From NCBI RefSeq assembly GCF_040045035.1, contig NZ_JBDZDS010000003.1, forward strand, positions 348,807-412,806: 64,000 nucleotides of DNA. Direction: 5' to 3'. Both the position numbers and the translations under genes were made by a program. Below, piece after piece: positions 7,626 to 16,768 of this stretch. The stretch comes from Pseudaminobacter sp040045035 (GTDB lineage Bacteria > Pseudomonadota > Alphaproteobacteria > Rhizobiales > Rhizobiaceae). The notes under the pieces were generated by a model. The model was not told where the DNA came from, ran no database searches, and was given only the letters and a program-made list of their open reading frames with translations. Every line of letters begins with the position of its first letter. The stretch's first letter is position 1.

Positions 7626-10424
7626 ATGGCGAAGATACCCCTGAAGCTCGACGAACTGATCGACGGTGCACAGCTGCGCCGCGATCTGGCGGCGCTGACG
7701 GACGAAACCGGCGGCGACGGGGCGAGCGCGGAAGTGCGCAGGCGCGTGCTGCAGCTTCTGAAGGAGCGCAACGCGGCCGGCCGGGCGGTGGTGGAACGCA
7801 TGCTGCGCGAGGACGGCGGCGGCACGGCCTGCGCGGCCCGGCTCTCGCACCTGATGGACGAGATCATCCGCGCGCTCTACGACTTTGCCGCCACCCATGT
7901 CTATCACGCCCGCAACCACTCCTCGGCCGAGCGCATGGCGGTGGTGGCGGTGGGCGGCTACGGGCGCGGCACGCTGGCGCCGGGCTCCGACATCGACCTG
8001 CTGTTCCTGCTGCCCTACAAGCAGACGCCCTGGGGCGAGCAGGTGGTGGAGTACATGCTCTACATGCTGTGGGACATGGGCCTGAAGGTCGGCCACGCCA
8101 CCCGCAACATCGACGAATGCCTGCGCCTGTCGCGGGACGACATCACCATCCGCACCGCGATCCTCGACGCGCGCTTCCTGTGGGGCGAGGAGAAGCTCTA
8201 CCGCGAGCTGCTCACCCGCTTCGACAAGTCGGTGGTGAAGGGCACCGGCCCCGAATTCGTCCACGCCAAGCTCGCCGAGCGCGACGAGCGCCACGCCAAG
8301 GCCGGCGAAAGCCGCTATCTGGTCGAGCCCAACGTCAAGGACGGCAAGGGCGGCCTGCGCGACCTGCAGACGCTGTTCTGGATCGGCAAGTATTTCTACC
8401 GTGTGCGCAGCGGCGAGGAGCTGGTGAACAAGGGCGTGCTCACCCGCGCCGAATACAACCAGTTCCTGAAGGCCGAGGACTTCCTCTGGGCGGTGCGCTG
8501 CCACATGCACTTCCTGACCGGCAAGGCCGAGGAACGCCTGCATTTCGACATCCAGCGCGACATCGCCGAACGGCTCGGCTACACCAGCCATCCCGGCCTG
8601 TCGGCGGTCGAGCGCTTCATGAAGCACTACTTCCTGATCGCCAAGACGGTGGGCGACCTCACCCGCATCTTCTGCGCCGGGCTGGAGGAGGAGCAGGCCA
8701 AGCACGTGCCGGGCCTCAACCACCTGTTCCCGACCTTCACGCGGCGCCAGCGCAAGCTCGCCGGCACCAGCGACTTCATCGTCGACAACCACCGCATCAA
8801 CGTGGCCGACGACCAGGTCTTCGTGCGCGATCCGGTGAACCTGCTGAGGCTGTTCTGGTTCGCCGACAAGCACGGGCTGGAATACCACCCCGACGCGCTG
8901 AAGCTGCTCACCCGCTCGCTTTCGCTGGTCGACAAGACGCTGCGCCGCAACAAGGAAGCCAACCGGCTGTTCCTCGACGTCCTGACGTCGGACCGCAACC
9001 CCGAGCTCAACATGCGGCGCATGAACGAGGCCGGCTTGCTCGGCAAGCTGATCCCGGATTTCGGCCGCATCGTCGCGATGATGCAGTTCAACATGTATCA
9101 CCACTACACGGTCGACGAGCACCTGCTGCGCTGCATCGGCGTGCTGTCGGAGCTGGAGCGCGGCGGCGGCGAGAAGATCCATCCGCTCTCCCATTCGCTG
9201 ATGGAAGGGCTGAAGAAGAAGCGCGAGGCGCTTTACGTGGCCGTGCTCCTGCACGACATCGCCAAGGGCCGGCCAGAGGACCATTCCGAGGCAGGCGCAA
9301 AGATCGCCCGGCGCATCTGCCCGCACATGGGCCTGTCGCCCGCCGACACCGAGACCGTGGCCTGGCTGGTGGAGAAGCATCTGGTCATGTCCATGACGGC
9401 GCAGACGCGCGACCTCAACGACCGCAAGACCATCGAGGATTTCGCCGACGTGGTGCAGTCGGTGGAGCGCATGAAGCTGCTTTTGGTGCTGACCGTCTGC
9501 GACATTCGCGGCGTTGGGCCGGGCGTGTGGAACGGCTGGAAGGGCCAGCTCCTCCGCACGCTCTATTACGAGACCGAGCTGCTTTTAACCGGCGGCTTCT
9601 CGGAAGTCTCGCGGGCGCAGCGCGCCGGCGAGGCGCGCGAGGCGCTGGCCGCCGCCCTCTCGGACTGGCCGGAAGCCGATCGCAGGCGGCTCGTCGACCT
9701 TCATTACGAAAACTATCTGCTGGCCGTCGACCCCAGGGACCAGGTCCGGCACGCCAACTTCATCCGCGTGGCCGACGTGGAGGGACGCAAGCTCGCCACC
9801 ATGGTCAAGACGCACGAATTCGAGGCGGTGACCGAGATCACCGTGCTGGCGCCCGACCATCCGCGCCTGCTCTCGGTGATCGCGGGCGCATGCGCCGCAG
9901 CCGGCGGCAACATCGTCGACGCGCAGATCTTCACCACCTCCGACGGTCGCGCGCTGGACACAATCCTGATCAACCGCGAATTCGACCGCGACGAGGACGA
10001 GCGGCGGCGCGCCGAGCGCGTCGGCCAGCTGATCGAGGACGTGCTGGCGGGCCGGGCCTGGCTGCCCGAGATGATCGAAAAGCGCGCCAAGCAGAAGCGC
10101 GGCGCCAAGGCCTTCCGCCGCGAGCCGCGGGTGGACATCCGCAACACGCTGTCCAACCGCTTCACGGTCATCGACGTGCACTGCCTCGACCGGCCGGGGC
10201 TGCTGTCGGAGATCACGGGAGCGCTGTCGGACCTGTCGCTCGACATCGCTTCCGCCCACATCACCACTTTCGGCGAGAAGGTGATCGACACCTTCTACGT
10301 CACCGACCTGACCGGCCAGAAGATCGACAACCCGACGCGGCTGCAGGCCATTCGCGACAGGCTGCTGGCGACGCTGCAGGGCGAGGCCGCCCAGCGCGGC
10401 GCCAAGGCCAAGGCGACTGTGTAG
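7626..10424 (+). CDS. glnD: Bifunctional [protein-PII] uridylyltransferase / uridylyl-removing enzyme
   Basis: GlnD senses glutamine and adds or removes UMP on the PII proteins GlnB and GlnK, setting nitrogen status control. Domain order over 932 residues: a nucleotidyltransferase with GGYGRGTLAPGSDIDLLF (about residues 110-127), the GlnD linker, an HD hydrolase domain with VAVLLHDIAKG, and two C-terminal ACT domains (the stretches around EFEAVTEITVLAPDHP and FTVIDVHCLDRPGLL) that bind glutamine. Length and all motifs are normal. It lies upstream of murJ with a roughly 190-bp spacer that holds a palindromic repeat, so murJ may have its own promoter. Confidence 0.97.
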   Translation: MAKIPLKLDELIDGAQLRRDLAALTDETGGDGASAEVRRRVLQLLKERNAAGRAVVERMLREDGGGTACAARLSHLMDEIIRALYDFAATHVYHARNHSSAERMAVVAVGGYGRGTLAPGSDIDLLFLLPYKQTPWGEQVVEYMLYMLWDMGLKVGHATRNIDECLRLSRDDITIRTAILDARFLWGEEKLYRELLTRFDKSVVKGTGPEFVHAKLAERDERHAKAGESRYLVEPNVKDGKGGLRDLQTLFWIGKYFYRVRSGEELVNKGVLTRAEYNQFLKAEDFLWAVRCHMHFLTGKAEERLHFDIQRDIAERLGYTSHPGLSAVERFMKHYFLIAKTVGDLTRIFCAGLEEEQAKHVPGLNHLFPTFTRRQRKLAGTSDFIVDNHRINVADDQVFVRDPVNLLRLFWFADKHGLEYHPDALKLLTRSLSLVDKTLRRNKEANRLFLDVLTSDRNPELNMRRMNEAGLLGKLIPDFGRIVAMMQFNMYHHYTVDEHLLRCIGVLSELERGGGEKIHPLSHSLMEGLKKKREALYVAVLLHDIAKGRPEDHSEAGAKIARRICPHMGLSPADTETVAWLVEKHLVMSMTAQTRDLNDRKTIEDFADVVQSVERMKLLLVLTVCDIRGVGPGVWNGWKGQLLRTLYYETELLLTGGFSEVSRAQRAGEAREALAAALSDWPEADRRRLVDLHYENYLLAVDPRDQVRHANFIRVADVEGRKLATMVKTHEFEAVTEITVLAPDHPRLLSVIAGACAAAGGNIVDAQIFTTSDGRALDTILINREFDRDEDERRRAERVGQLIEDVLAGRAWLPEMIEKRAKQKRGAKAFRREPRVDIRNTLSNRFTVIDVHCLDRPGLLSEITGALSDLSLDIASAHITTFGEKVIDTFYVTDLTGQKIDNPTRLQAIRDRLLATLQGEAAQRGAKAKATV

Positions 10425-10493
10425 TGGAGGCCATGGATTCGAATTTCGCAGCCGAGTCTGCCCTGCCTTTCCCTCATGAGATCGGGGCGAGGT

Positions 10494-10510
10494 GGTTTGC
10501 GAAGCAAACC
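10494..10510. repeat. Short intergenic palindrome, copy 1
   Basis: GGTTTGC-GAA-GCAAACC is a perfect 7-bp inverted repeat with a GAA loop in the glnD-murJ spacer. The 21-bp context from 10493 to 10513 is repeated exactly near 16963. A second hairpin of the same style, CGAGC-GAA-GCTCG, follows at about 10532-10545. These look like small mosaic intergenic elements of the rhizobial type. They are too weak to assign a function. Confidence 0.6.
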
Positions 10511-10617
10511 GGAGAGAGGGCTGCGGCCAGCGTCGAGCGAAGCTCGCTGTTCGTTACCCCTGCACGGCAGCAAGTCAGCCCAACAACACCATTCGATCAA
10601 AACGGATCGTCGCACGC

Positions 10618-12204
10618 ATGAGCCTGGTCAAAAAATTCGCCACCGTCGCATCCGGCACGCTGATGAGCCGCCTGTTCGGCTTCGTCCGCGAGATGCTGAT
10701 GGCGGCGGCGATCGGCACCGGGCCGGTGGCGGACGCCTTCTATGCGGCCTTCCAGTTTCCCAACACCTTCCGCCGGCTGTTTGCCGAGGGGGCCTTCAAC
10801 GCCGCCTTCGTGCCGCTCTTCGCCAAGGAGATCGAGGCCCACGGCACGGAAGGCGCCAAGCGCTTTTCGGAAGAAGTGTTCGGCGTGCTGTTCACGGCGC
10901 TGCTGGCGCTGACCATCGTCATGGAACTGGCCATGCCGCTTCTGGTGCGCTTTCTCATTGCGCCGGGCTTCTCGGACAACCCGCAGAAACACGACCTGAC
11001 GGTGGCGCTCGCCACCATCATGTTCCCCTATCTCATCTGCATGTCGCTGGCGGCGATGATGAGCGGCATGCTGAACTCGCTGCGCCGCTATTTCGCCGCC
11101 GCGATCGCGCCGGTGTTCCTCAACATCATCCTGATCGCAGTGCTGGCCAATGGCTGGTACAGGGGCCATGACAGCCTGGCGGTCGGCTATGCGCTGTCCT
11201 GGGGCGTGCTGGCGGCGGGCATCGTGCAGCTTGCCATCGTCTGGATCGCGGTGCGCCATGCCGGCATCTCGATCGGCTTTCGCCGCCCGCGCCTGACGCC
11301 CAACGTCAAGCGGCTCCTGATCCTTGCCCTGCCGGCGGCGATCACCGGCGGCATCACCCAGATCAACCAGCTCATCGGCACGGCCATCGCCTCCGGCCAG
11401 AACAGTGCCGTTTCCTCGCTGGCGCTTGCCGACCGCGTCTACCAGCTACCGCTCGGCGTGGTGGGCGTTGCCGTCGCCATCGTGCTGCTGCCGGAACTGG
11501 CGCGCGCGCTAAAATCCGGCAACCTCAAGGAAGCGGCCAATCTGCAGAACCGTTCGGTCGAGTTCACGCTGTTCTTGACCCTGCCGGCGGCAGCCGCGCT
11601 GCTGGTGATGTCGGAGCCGATCGTGCGCGTGCTCTATGAGCGCGGCCAGTTCGCGGCCAGCAACAGCACGCCGACGGTTGCAGCGATCCTCGCCATCTTC
11701 GGCCTCGGCCTGCCGGCCTTCGTTCTGATCAAGGCGTTCACGCCCGGCTATTTTGCCCGGGAGGACACGCGCACGCCGATGATTTTTGCGGCCGTCTCGG
11801 TGGCGGTGAACATCTCGCTGGCGCTCGCCCTGTTCCCGACCATGGGCGCGCCCGGCATCGCCACTGCCTCGGCCGTGGCCGGCTGGGTCAATGCGGCCAT
11901 GCTGCTTGCCGTACTGATCCGCCGCGGCCACTGGGGCGCCGACATTCCGCTCCTGACCCGCATTCCCCGCCTGGTCCTGGCGGCGGCCGTGATGGCCGGC
12001 GTGCTCCATATGGCGGTGGCCAGGCTGGAGCCCTACCTCGCCTCCTCCGCGCCGCTCCATACGCAGGCGCTGACGCTCGCCGTTCTGGTCTCCGCCGGGA
12101 GCGTGATCTATTTCGCCGTCGCCTTCGGCATCGGCGGCGCCAGCCTCGGCATGATCCGCCGCAACATCAAGCGTGGCGCGGCAAGCTCGCAGGCGGGGGA
12201 GTAG
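10618..12204 (+). CDS. murJ: Lipid II flippase MurJ (MviN)
   Basis: MurJ flips the peptidoglycan precursor lipid II across the inner membrane. The 528-residue protein is almost wholly hydrophobic, consistent with the 14 helices of the MOP-superfamily flippase. The family N-terminus is present: a short basic start, then TLMSRLFGFVREML and the segment DAFYAAFQFPNTFRRLFAEGAF cut by the usual conserved Asn, Arg and Phe residues. The start is the ATG at 10618, where family homology begins; the open frame runs further upstream through repeat DNA without similarity. The order glnD-murJ-trpS is typical of rhizobia. It is convergent with higA, 10 bp away. Confidence 0.95.
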   Translation: MSLVKKFATVASGTLMSRLFGFVREMLMAAAIGTGPVADAFYAAFQFPNTFRRLFAEGAFNAAFVPLFAKEIEAHGTEGAKRFSEEVFGVLFTALLALTIVMELAMPLLVRFLIAPGFSDNPQKHDLTVALATIMFPYLICMSLAAMMSGMLNSLRRYFAAAIAPVFLNIILIAVLANGWYRGHDSLAVGYALSWGVLAAGIVQLAIVWIAVRHAGISIGFRRPRLTPNVKRLLILALPAAITGGITQINQLIGTAIASGQNSAVSSLALADRVYQLPLGVVGVAVAIVLLPELARALKSGNLKEAANLQNRSVEFTLFLTLPAAAALLVMSEPIVRVLYERGQFAASNSTPTVAAILAIFGLGLPAFVLIKAFTPGYFAREDTRTPMIFAAVSVAVNISLALALFPTMGAPGIATASAVAGWVNAAMLLAVLIRRGHWGADIPLLTRIPRLVLAAAVMAGVLHMAVARLEPYLASSAPLHTQALTLAVLVSAGSVIYFAVAFGIGGASLGMIRRNIKRGAASSQAGE

Positions 12205-12214
12205 GCGCGCCGCT

Positions 12215-12529
12215 TCAGGCGGCGTGCGGTTGGATTTTTGAAAGTTCGTCGCCAAGGCGGCGCTTCTGCTCCATCAGCTCGAAGTCGTGTTGCAGGCCAA
12301 GGAAAAAACCCTCGGAGACGCCGAAATAGCGAGCCAGCCGCAGGTCGGTGTCGGCGGTGACGGCGCGCTTGCCCAATACGATCTCGTTGATGCGGCGCGG
12401 CGGAACACCGATGGCACGCGCCAACGCATTCTGGCTCAGCCCCATGGGTTGAAGAAACTCGGACAGCAGGATTTCGCCGGCATGGGGGTTGTGGAGCAAA
12501 TCTTCAGTGGTAGTCGGTGATTTCGACAT
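12215..12529 (-). CDS. higA: HigA-type antitoxin (XRE family, addiction module)
   Basis: The 104-residue protein is a HigA antitoxin. It neutralises the HigB ribosome-dependent mRNA endonuclease and represses the operon. The N-terminus reads HAGEILLSEFLQPMGLSQ, the hallmark of the HigA/VapI group, followed by a helix-turn-helix (about residues 27-70, ALARAIGVPPRRINEIVLGK). Its start overlaps the end of the upstream toxin gene by 26 bp, the usual toxin-first arrangement of higBA with translational coupling. The DNA target is probably the palindrome just upstream of the toxin gene. Confidence 0.9.
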   Translation of the reverse strand: MSKSPTTTEDLLHNPHAGEILLSEFLQPMGLSQNALARAIGVPPRRINEIVLGKRAVTADTDLRLARYFGVSEGFFLGLQHDFELMEQKRRLGDELSKIQPHAA

Positions 12530-12785
12530 TGCTCGGCACTCCGTCGCTCCAATGGAAGCAAATGCGCCATTGGTCGTTTATCCTAATCGAGAATTGGCCC
12601 TTCCTGTTGCCTTTCAAGGCTTCGAGGCGATTGCCCGGTGGAATTTTCAGCTCATCGAGGCGGCGCGCCTGATTGAGTAGCCTGAGCTTGACCAGGGACT
12701 TGTCCTGTATGCCCGGCGGAAGCTTTCGGCTTCGAACGCCGTTCCAGATCTTTTCCGTCTCGACGTCGGCGAAGCTCCCGATCAT
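12504..12785 (-). CDS. higB: HigB/RelE-type toxin
   Basis: The 93-residue protein is a RelE-fold toxin of the HigB group, expected to cleave mRNA on translating ribosomes. The C-terminal family signature is intact: LEALKGNRKGQFSIRIN followed by DQWRICFHW, holding the basic catalytic residues. It precedes and overlaps higA by 26 bp. No frameshift is visible, so the pair looks functional. The ATG at 12783-12785 lies about 10 bp from the -10 box, so the transcript leader would be very short. Confidence 0.9.
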   Translation of the reverse strand: MIGSFADVETEKIWNGVRSRKLPPGIQDKSLVKLRLLNQARRLDELKIPPGNRLEALKGNRKGQFSIRINDQWRICFHWSDGVPSNVEITDYH

Positions 12786-12791
12786 GATCTA

Positions 12792-12821
12792 CCCTATAAC
12801 GCATAACGTCATAGGGATCAA
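12792..12821 (-). promoter_or_regulatory. higBA promoter with overlapping palindromic operator
   Basis: On the minus strand there is a -35 box TTGATC (12816-12821), a 17-bp spacer and a -10 box TATAGG (12793-12798). The palindrome CCCTATAACG-N5-CGTCATAGGG (12792-12816, one mismatch between arms) spans the spacer and the -10 box. It is placed to let HigA or the HigBA complex block RNA polymerase. The assignment of HigA as the binder is inference from position. Confidence 0.65.
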
Positions 12822-12925
12822 TCAGGTGCGATACAGGCATCTTGCTCTCGCCCGCGCCATCGTTCATAAGCGCGCATCGATTTTCGCCGCGCGCGAAACG
12901 GCCCTCCACAAGCCACGAGGACATC

Positions 12926-13993
12926 ATGCACGAATTCAAGCCGCTCGTCTTTTCCGGCGTCCAGCCAACGGGCAATCTCCATCTCGGCAATTATCTCGGT
13001 GCGATCCGCAAATTCGTCGCCCTGCAGGAAACCAACGACTGCGTCTATTGCGTCGTCGACCTGCACTCGCTGACCGCCCAGCTCGTCCATGACGACCTGG
13101 CTGGCCAGACGCGCTCGATCACCGCGGCCTTCCTGGCATCCGGCATCGACCCGAAGAAGCACATCGTCTTCAACCAGGCCCGCGTGCTGCAGCATGCCGA
13201 GCTTGCCTGGATCTTCAACTGCGTGGCGCGCATCGGCTGGATGAACCGCATGACGCAGTTCAAGGACAAGGCCGGCAAGGACCGCGAGAACGCCTCGCTC
13301 GGCCTGCTCGCCTATCCGAGCCTGATGGCGGCTGACATCCTGCTCTACCGCGCGACCCATGTGCCGGTCGGCGAAGACCAGAAGCAGCACCTGGAGCTGA
13401 CCCGCGACATCGCCCAGAAGTTCAATAACGACTTCTCCGCCCGTATCGCCGAGCTCGGCCTCGGCGTCGAGATGATGATGGGCGAGGAGAAGGTGAACGG
13501 CTTCTTCCCGATCACCGAGCCGATCATCGGCGGCCCGGCGGCGCGCATCATGTCGCTGCGCGACGGCTCCAAGAAGATGTCGAAGTCGGACCCCTCGGAC
13601 CTTTCGCGCATCAACCTGACCGACGACGCCGACACGATCTCGAAGAAGATCAAGAAGGCCAAGACCGATCCGGAGGCTCTGCCGAGCGAGGTCGACGAAC
13701 TTGCCAGCCGCCCCGAGGCCGAAAACCTGGTCGGCATCTATGCCGGCCTCGCTGACATGTCGAAGCAGGACGTGCTCAAGGAGTTCGGCGGCCAGCAGTT
13801 CTCGGTGTTCAAGCCGGCGCTGGCAGATCTCGCGGTCGAGAAGCTCTCACCGGTCGCCGACGAGATGCGCCGCCTGATTGCGGACCCCGGCTACATCGAC
13901 AGCGTGCTGCGCGACGGCGGCGACCGTGCGCGCGTGATCGCCGAAGGCACGATGAAGAGCGTGCATCAGATCATCGGCCTGCTCAACAATTGA
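12926..13993 (+). CDS. trpS: Tryptophanyl-tRNA synthetase
   Basis: TrpRS charges tRNA-Trp with tryptophan. The 355-residue protein is a class I synthetase with the HIGH-equivalent TGNLHLGNY (about residues 15-23) and the KMSKSD loop around residue 215. The length is normal for bacteria. The ATG at 12926 starts directly at the conserved N-terminus. It has an ACGAGG-type ribosome site about 6 bp upstream, and the longer in-frame extension has no homology. It is a single essential core gene, diverging from higBA. Confidence 0.97.
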   Translation: MHEFKPLVFSGVQPTGNLHLGNYLGAIRKFVALQETNDCVYCVVDLHSLTAQLVHDDLAGQTRSITAAFLASGIDPKKHIVFNQARVLQHAELAWIFNCVARIGWMNRMTQFKDKAGKDRENASLGLLAYPSLMAADILLYRATHVPVGEDQKQHLELTRDIAQKFNNDFSARIAELGLGVEMMMGEEKVNGFFPITEPIIGGPAARIMSLRDGSKKMSKSDPSDLSRINLTDDADTISKKIKKAKTDPEALPSEVDELASRPEAENLVGIYAGLADMSKQDVLKEFGGQQFSVFKPALADLAVEKLSPVADEMRRLIADPGYIDSVLRDGGDRARVIAEGTMKSVHQIIGLLNN

Positions 13994-14077
13994 GCCTTTC
14001 CGACCTGACCGCTTGCCGAGTTCCGGCGCCAATGGCAGATTGCGCCGGAACAGGCGGGCCCTCAGCAAGGTTGGAAC

Positions 14078-14569
14078 ATGGTCTCTAAGCGTCTCAGTCG
14101 CGAAGCCGGACACCGACGCAAATTTTTGGCGATCATTGACGATACGCCGGAATGCGAGCGCGCGGTGGCCTATGCCTCCTACCGCGCCAAGAACACCGGC
14201 GGCGGCGTGGTGCTGCTCTACGTGATCGAGCCGAGCGACTTCCAGCACTGGCTGGGCGTCGAGAAGATCATGCGCGAGGAGGCCACCGCCACCGCCAATG
14301 CGGCGCTGGACGGCTATGCCGCCAAGGTGCGCGAAAAGCTCGGCATCGAGCCGGAACTGGCGGTGCGCGAGGGCAAGCCCGCCGAGCAGATCCACCAGCT
14401 GATCGAGGAGGACCAGGACATCGCCATCCTGGTGCTTGCCGCCGGCGCTTCAAAGGAAGGGCCGGGGCCGCTGGTCGCCTCCATCGCCGGCAAGGGCGCG
14501 GCTTTTCCGATTCCCGTCACGGTGGTGCCGCAAAATCTGTCCGACGAGGACATTGAAAGTCTCGCCTGA
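14078..14569 (+). CDS. Universal stress protein (UspA family)
   Basis: The 163-residue cytoplasmic protein is a single-domain Usp. It begins with the typical beta strand KFLAIIDDTPECERAV and ends with the ATP-binding-like loop GASKEGPGPLVASIAGKG followed by FPIPVTVVP. Usp proteins bind ATP and support survival in stress; the specific role here is unknown. It sits between trpS and nfuA in the same orientation, a conserved rhizobial order. Confidence 0.88.
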   Translation: MVSKRLSREAGHRRKFLAIIDDTPECERAVAYASYRAKNTGGGVVLLYVIEPSDFQHWLGVEKIMREEATATANAALDGYAAKVREKLGIEPELAVREGKPAEQIHQLIEEDQDIAILVLAAGASKEGPGPLVASIAGKGAAFPIPVTVVPQNLSDEDIESLA

Positions 14570-14605
14570 GCTCATCATCTGTCAGACACGGCCGGCCGGT
14601 TTCGC

Positions 14606-14634
14606 TTGAACATCGGCGACGCAGGGCCTATTTA
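14606..14634 (+). promoter_or_regulatory. Probable sigma-70 promoter of nfuA
   Basis: The -35 box TTGAAC (14606-14611), 17-bp spacer and -10 box TATTTA (14629-14634) lie about 40 bp upstream of the nfuA start. This is a prediction from consensus only. Confidence 0.5.
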
Positions 14635-14675
14635 GAACCATTCCAAACTACCCAGACACGCACGGAGATGCGGCC

Positions 14676-15248
14676 ATGTTCATCCAGACCGAGGCGACCC
14701 CCAATCCTGCAACGCTGAAATTCCTGCCCGGTAAGGAAGTGCTGACGCAGGGCACGGCCGACTTCCGCGACCCCGAAGCGGCAGCACAGGCCTCGCCGCT
14801 CGCCGGACGCCTGTTCGAGATTCCCGGCGTGACCGGCGTGTTCTTCGGCTACGACTTCATCACCGTCACCAAGGACGGCGGCCCCGACTGGCAGCACCTG
14901 AAGCCGGCGATCCTGGGCGCGATCATGGAACACTTCATGTCGGGCGCGCCGGTGATGGCCGCCGGCAGCCATGCCGCCGCCGAACATGCCGACGGCGAGT
15001 TCTACGATGAGGAAGACACCGAGATCGTGGCCACCATCAAGGAACTGCTCGACACCCGCGTGCGCCCAGCTGTGGCACAGGATGGCGGCGACATCACCTT
15101 CCGCGGCTATGAGAAGGGCACCGTGTTCCTGCACATGAAGGGCGCCTGCGCCGGCTGCCCCTCGTCGACCGCGACACTGAAGCACGGCATCCAGAACCTG
15201 CTGCGCCACTTCGTGCCCGAGGTGGAGCACGTCGAACAGGTCGCCTGA
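14676..15248 (+). CDS. nfuA: NfuA/NifU-like Fe-S cluster carrier
   Basis: This protein carries and delivers [4Fe-4S] clusters to target enzymes. The 190 residues comprise an N-terminal Nfu domain (MFIQTEATPNPATLKFLPG) and a C-terminal NifU-type scaffold (about residues 115-185) with DGGDI and the cluster-binding motif CAGC (Cys158 and Cys161). This two-domain layout is the alphaproteobacterial and mitochondrial NFU1 form. A strong terminator follows within 30 bp, so it is probably the last gene of its transcript. Confidence 0.93.
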   Translation: MFIQTEATPNPATLKFLPGKEVLTQGTADFRDPEAAAQASPLAGRLFEIPGVTGVFFGYDFITVTKDGGPDWQHLKPAILGAIMEHFMSGAPVMAAGSHAAAEHADGEFYDEEDTEIVATIKELLDTRVRPAVAQDGGDITFRGYEKGTVFLHMKGACAGCPSSTATLKHGIQNLLRHFVPEVEHVEQVA

Positions 15249-15276
15249 GCCGCATCCCCTGGAGTTTGCAGACAAC

Positions 15277-15306
15277 AAAAAACCGGGCCCATAAGCCCGG
15301 TTTTTC
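15277..15306. terminator. Intrinsic terminator, probably bidirectional
   Basis: The hairpin CCGGGC-ccataa-GCCCGG (15283-15300) is preceded by an A-run and followed by a T-run. It lies between convergent nfuA and the L,D-transpeptidase gene and can serve both strands. Confidence 0.85.
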
Positions 15307-15387
15307 ATTGCGACGCCCTTGTTGCCGAGACGGCTCGCGTAAAATCTTTTTTTCCGAGGCTCCCGCGACGCGAGGGGGCCAGGACGG

Positions 15388-16008
15388 CTAAATGACGATC
15401 ACCTTGGCGCCGACCTCCGCGCGATTGTAGAGATCGATGATGTCCTGGTTCATCAGGCGGATGCAGCCCGACGACATGGCCTTGCCGATGGAGAACCATT
15501 CGGGCGTGCCATGCAGGCGATAGCCGGAATCGCCGTTCTTGTTGAACAGGTACATGGCGCGGGCGCCGAGCGGGTTCGTCAGGCCGGGCGGCATGCCGCC
15601 GCGCCATTTGGCGAGTTCCGGCTGGCGCCCGACCATCGCCGAAGGCGGCGTCCAGGTCGGCCATTCGCGCTTGACCGCGATGCGCGCGGTGCCATGCCAT
15701 TCGAAGCCCTCGCGGCCGACGCCGATGCCGTAGCGCACCGCCTTGCCCTCGGGCAGCACGAAATAGAGGAACTTGTTGTCGGTATCGACAACGATGGTGC
15801 CCGGATTCTCGGGCGTGTCGTAACGCACGATCTGGCGATGGTATTTCCTGTCGACCTTGCTGATCGGGATGGGCGGCAACTGGTAGCCGGCATCCGCCCG
15901 CGCGCCATAATCGGACGAGAACATCTTGAAGGTGCCATCGCTGGTACAACCAGCGACGCCAATCGCAAGTGCAAGACTTGCGGCGACGAAAAGTGTCTTC
16001 ATGCGCAT
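15388..16008 (-). CDS. L,D-transpeptidase (YkuD/ErfK) lipoprotein
   Basis: A periplasmic enzyme of the YkuD fold that makes 3-3 peptidoglycan crosslinks or links proteins to peptidoglycan, as is common in rhizobia. The N-terminus MKTLFVAASLALAIGVAGC is a lipoprotein signal with a Cys lipobox. The catalytic region is near the C-terminus, with RLHGTPEW followed by MSSGCIRLMN (the active-site Cys in SSGC). The start is taken as 16008, giving about 206 residues; the alternative ATG at 16002 begins directly at the signal. Which crosslink it makes cannot be told. Confidence 0.88.
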   Translation of the reverse strand: MRMKTLFVAASLALAIGVAGCTSDGTFKMFSSDYGARADAGYQLPPIPISKVDRKYHRQIVRYDTPENPGTIVVDTDNKFLYFVLPEGKAVRYGIGVGREGFEWHGTARIAVKREWPTWTPPSAMVGRQPELAKWRGGMPPGLTNPLGARAMYLFNKNGDSGYRLHGTPEWFSIGKAMSSGCIRLMNQDIIDLYNRAEVGAKVIVI

Positions 16009-16267
16009 AAGAATATCCGCAGCTCCGATCCCGACCACATCCGGCCCGAATCAGGCCGCTTTTTCGCCGTTATTTGTATGTGAGCATTTTGTTGCTTGCC
16101 AAGTGCTTGGTCGGATCAAGTAGGGCCGGATGCAAGCAAGGGCCGCGCTGCTATGGCTTTTCGGCAACAGTAGGCATGGGTGGTCACTGCGGCCCAGGAA
16201 GCGTCACTAGGACAGGTGGCTGCAAAAACGGGTTCAAAACGAGAACATAACGTGGCATGGTGCGGCC

Positions 16268-16768
16268 ATGCCTATCGTTTCCCCCCTCCCCGCCAATCCC
16301 CTCGTCGACGGGCGCCAGTCCGAGCGCGCCATGATCGTGCGGCGCGGCGTGCAGCGCCTCCTGATGCAGATGGGCGCGCATGTGCTGCCCGAACTGTCGC
16401 TGGCAACTGGCCGGCGCGCCGACCTCGTAGCACTTACGCGCAAGGGCGACATCTGGATCATCGAGATAAAGTCGTCGGTCGAGGATTTTCGCGTCGACCG
16501 CAAATGGCCCGACTACCGGCTGCATTCGGACCGCTTCTTCTTCGCCACCCATCCCGAGGTGCCGGCGGAGATCTTCCCCGAGGACTGCGGCTTTATCCTT
16601 TCCGACGGCTACGGCGCGGAAATCCTGCGCGAGGCGCCGGAGCACCGCATTGCCGCCGCCACCCGCAAGGCGCTGATGCTGCGCATTGCACGCGCCGGTG
16701 CCGCCCGCCTGCTGGCGGCCGAGCTTGCTGGCGTTTCGGTGCCAGCGTTGGATGGGGAAAGCGAGTAG
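16268..16768 (+). CDS. mmcB: MmcB family DNA repair protein
   Basis: The 166-residue protein matches MmcB, an alphaproteobacterial protein linked in Caulobacter to mitomycin C resistance and repair. The core GRRADLVALTRKGDIWIIEIK followed later by DFRVDRKWPDY has the Asp...Glu-X-Lys pattern of restriction-endonuclease-like (PD-(D/E)XK) nucleases, so a DNA-cleaving role is plausible but not proven. It stands alone, with about 260 bp of empty DNA upstream and 230 bp of repeat-rich DNA downstream. Confidence 0.85.
   Translation: MPIVSPLPANPLVDGRQSERAMIVRRGVQRLLMQMGAHVLPELSLATGRRADLVALTRKGDIWIIEIKSSVEDFRVDRKWPDYRLHSDRFFFATHPEVPAEIFPEDCGFILSDGYGAEILREAPEHRIAAATRKALMLRIARAGAARLLAAELAGVSVPALDGESE

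Noticed and set aside
6536..10621. Very long plus-strand open frame of 1361 codons
   Set aside because: It runs antisense to the Hsp70-like gene and then in another frame of glnD. The product is low-complexity, rich in Arg, Ala and Gly, with no motif. This is a normal shadow in GC-rich DNA.
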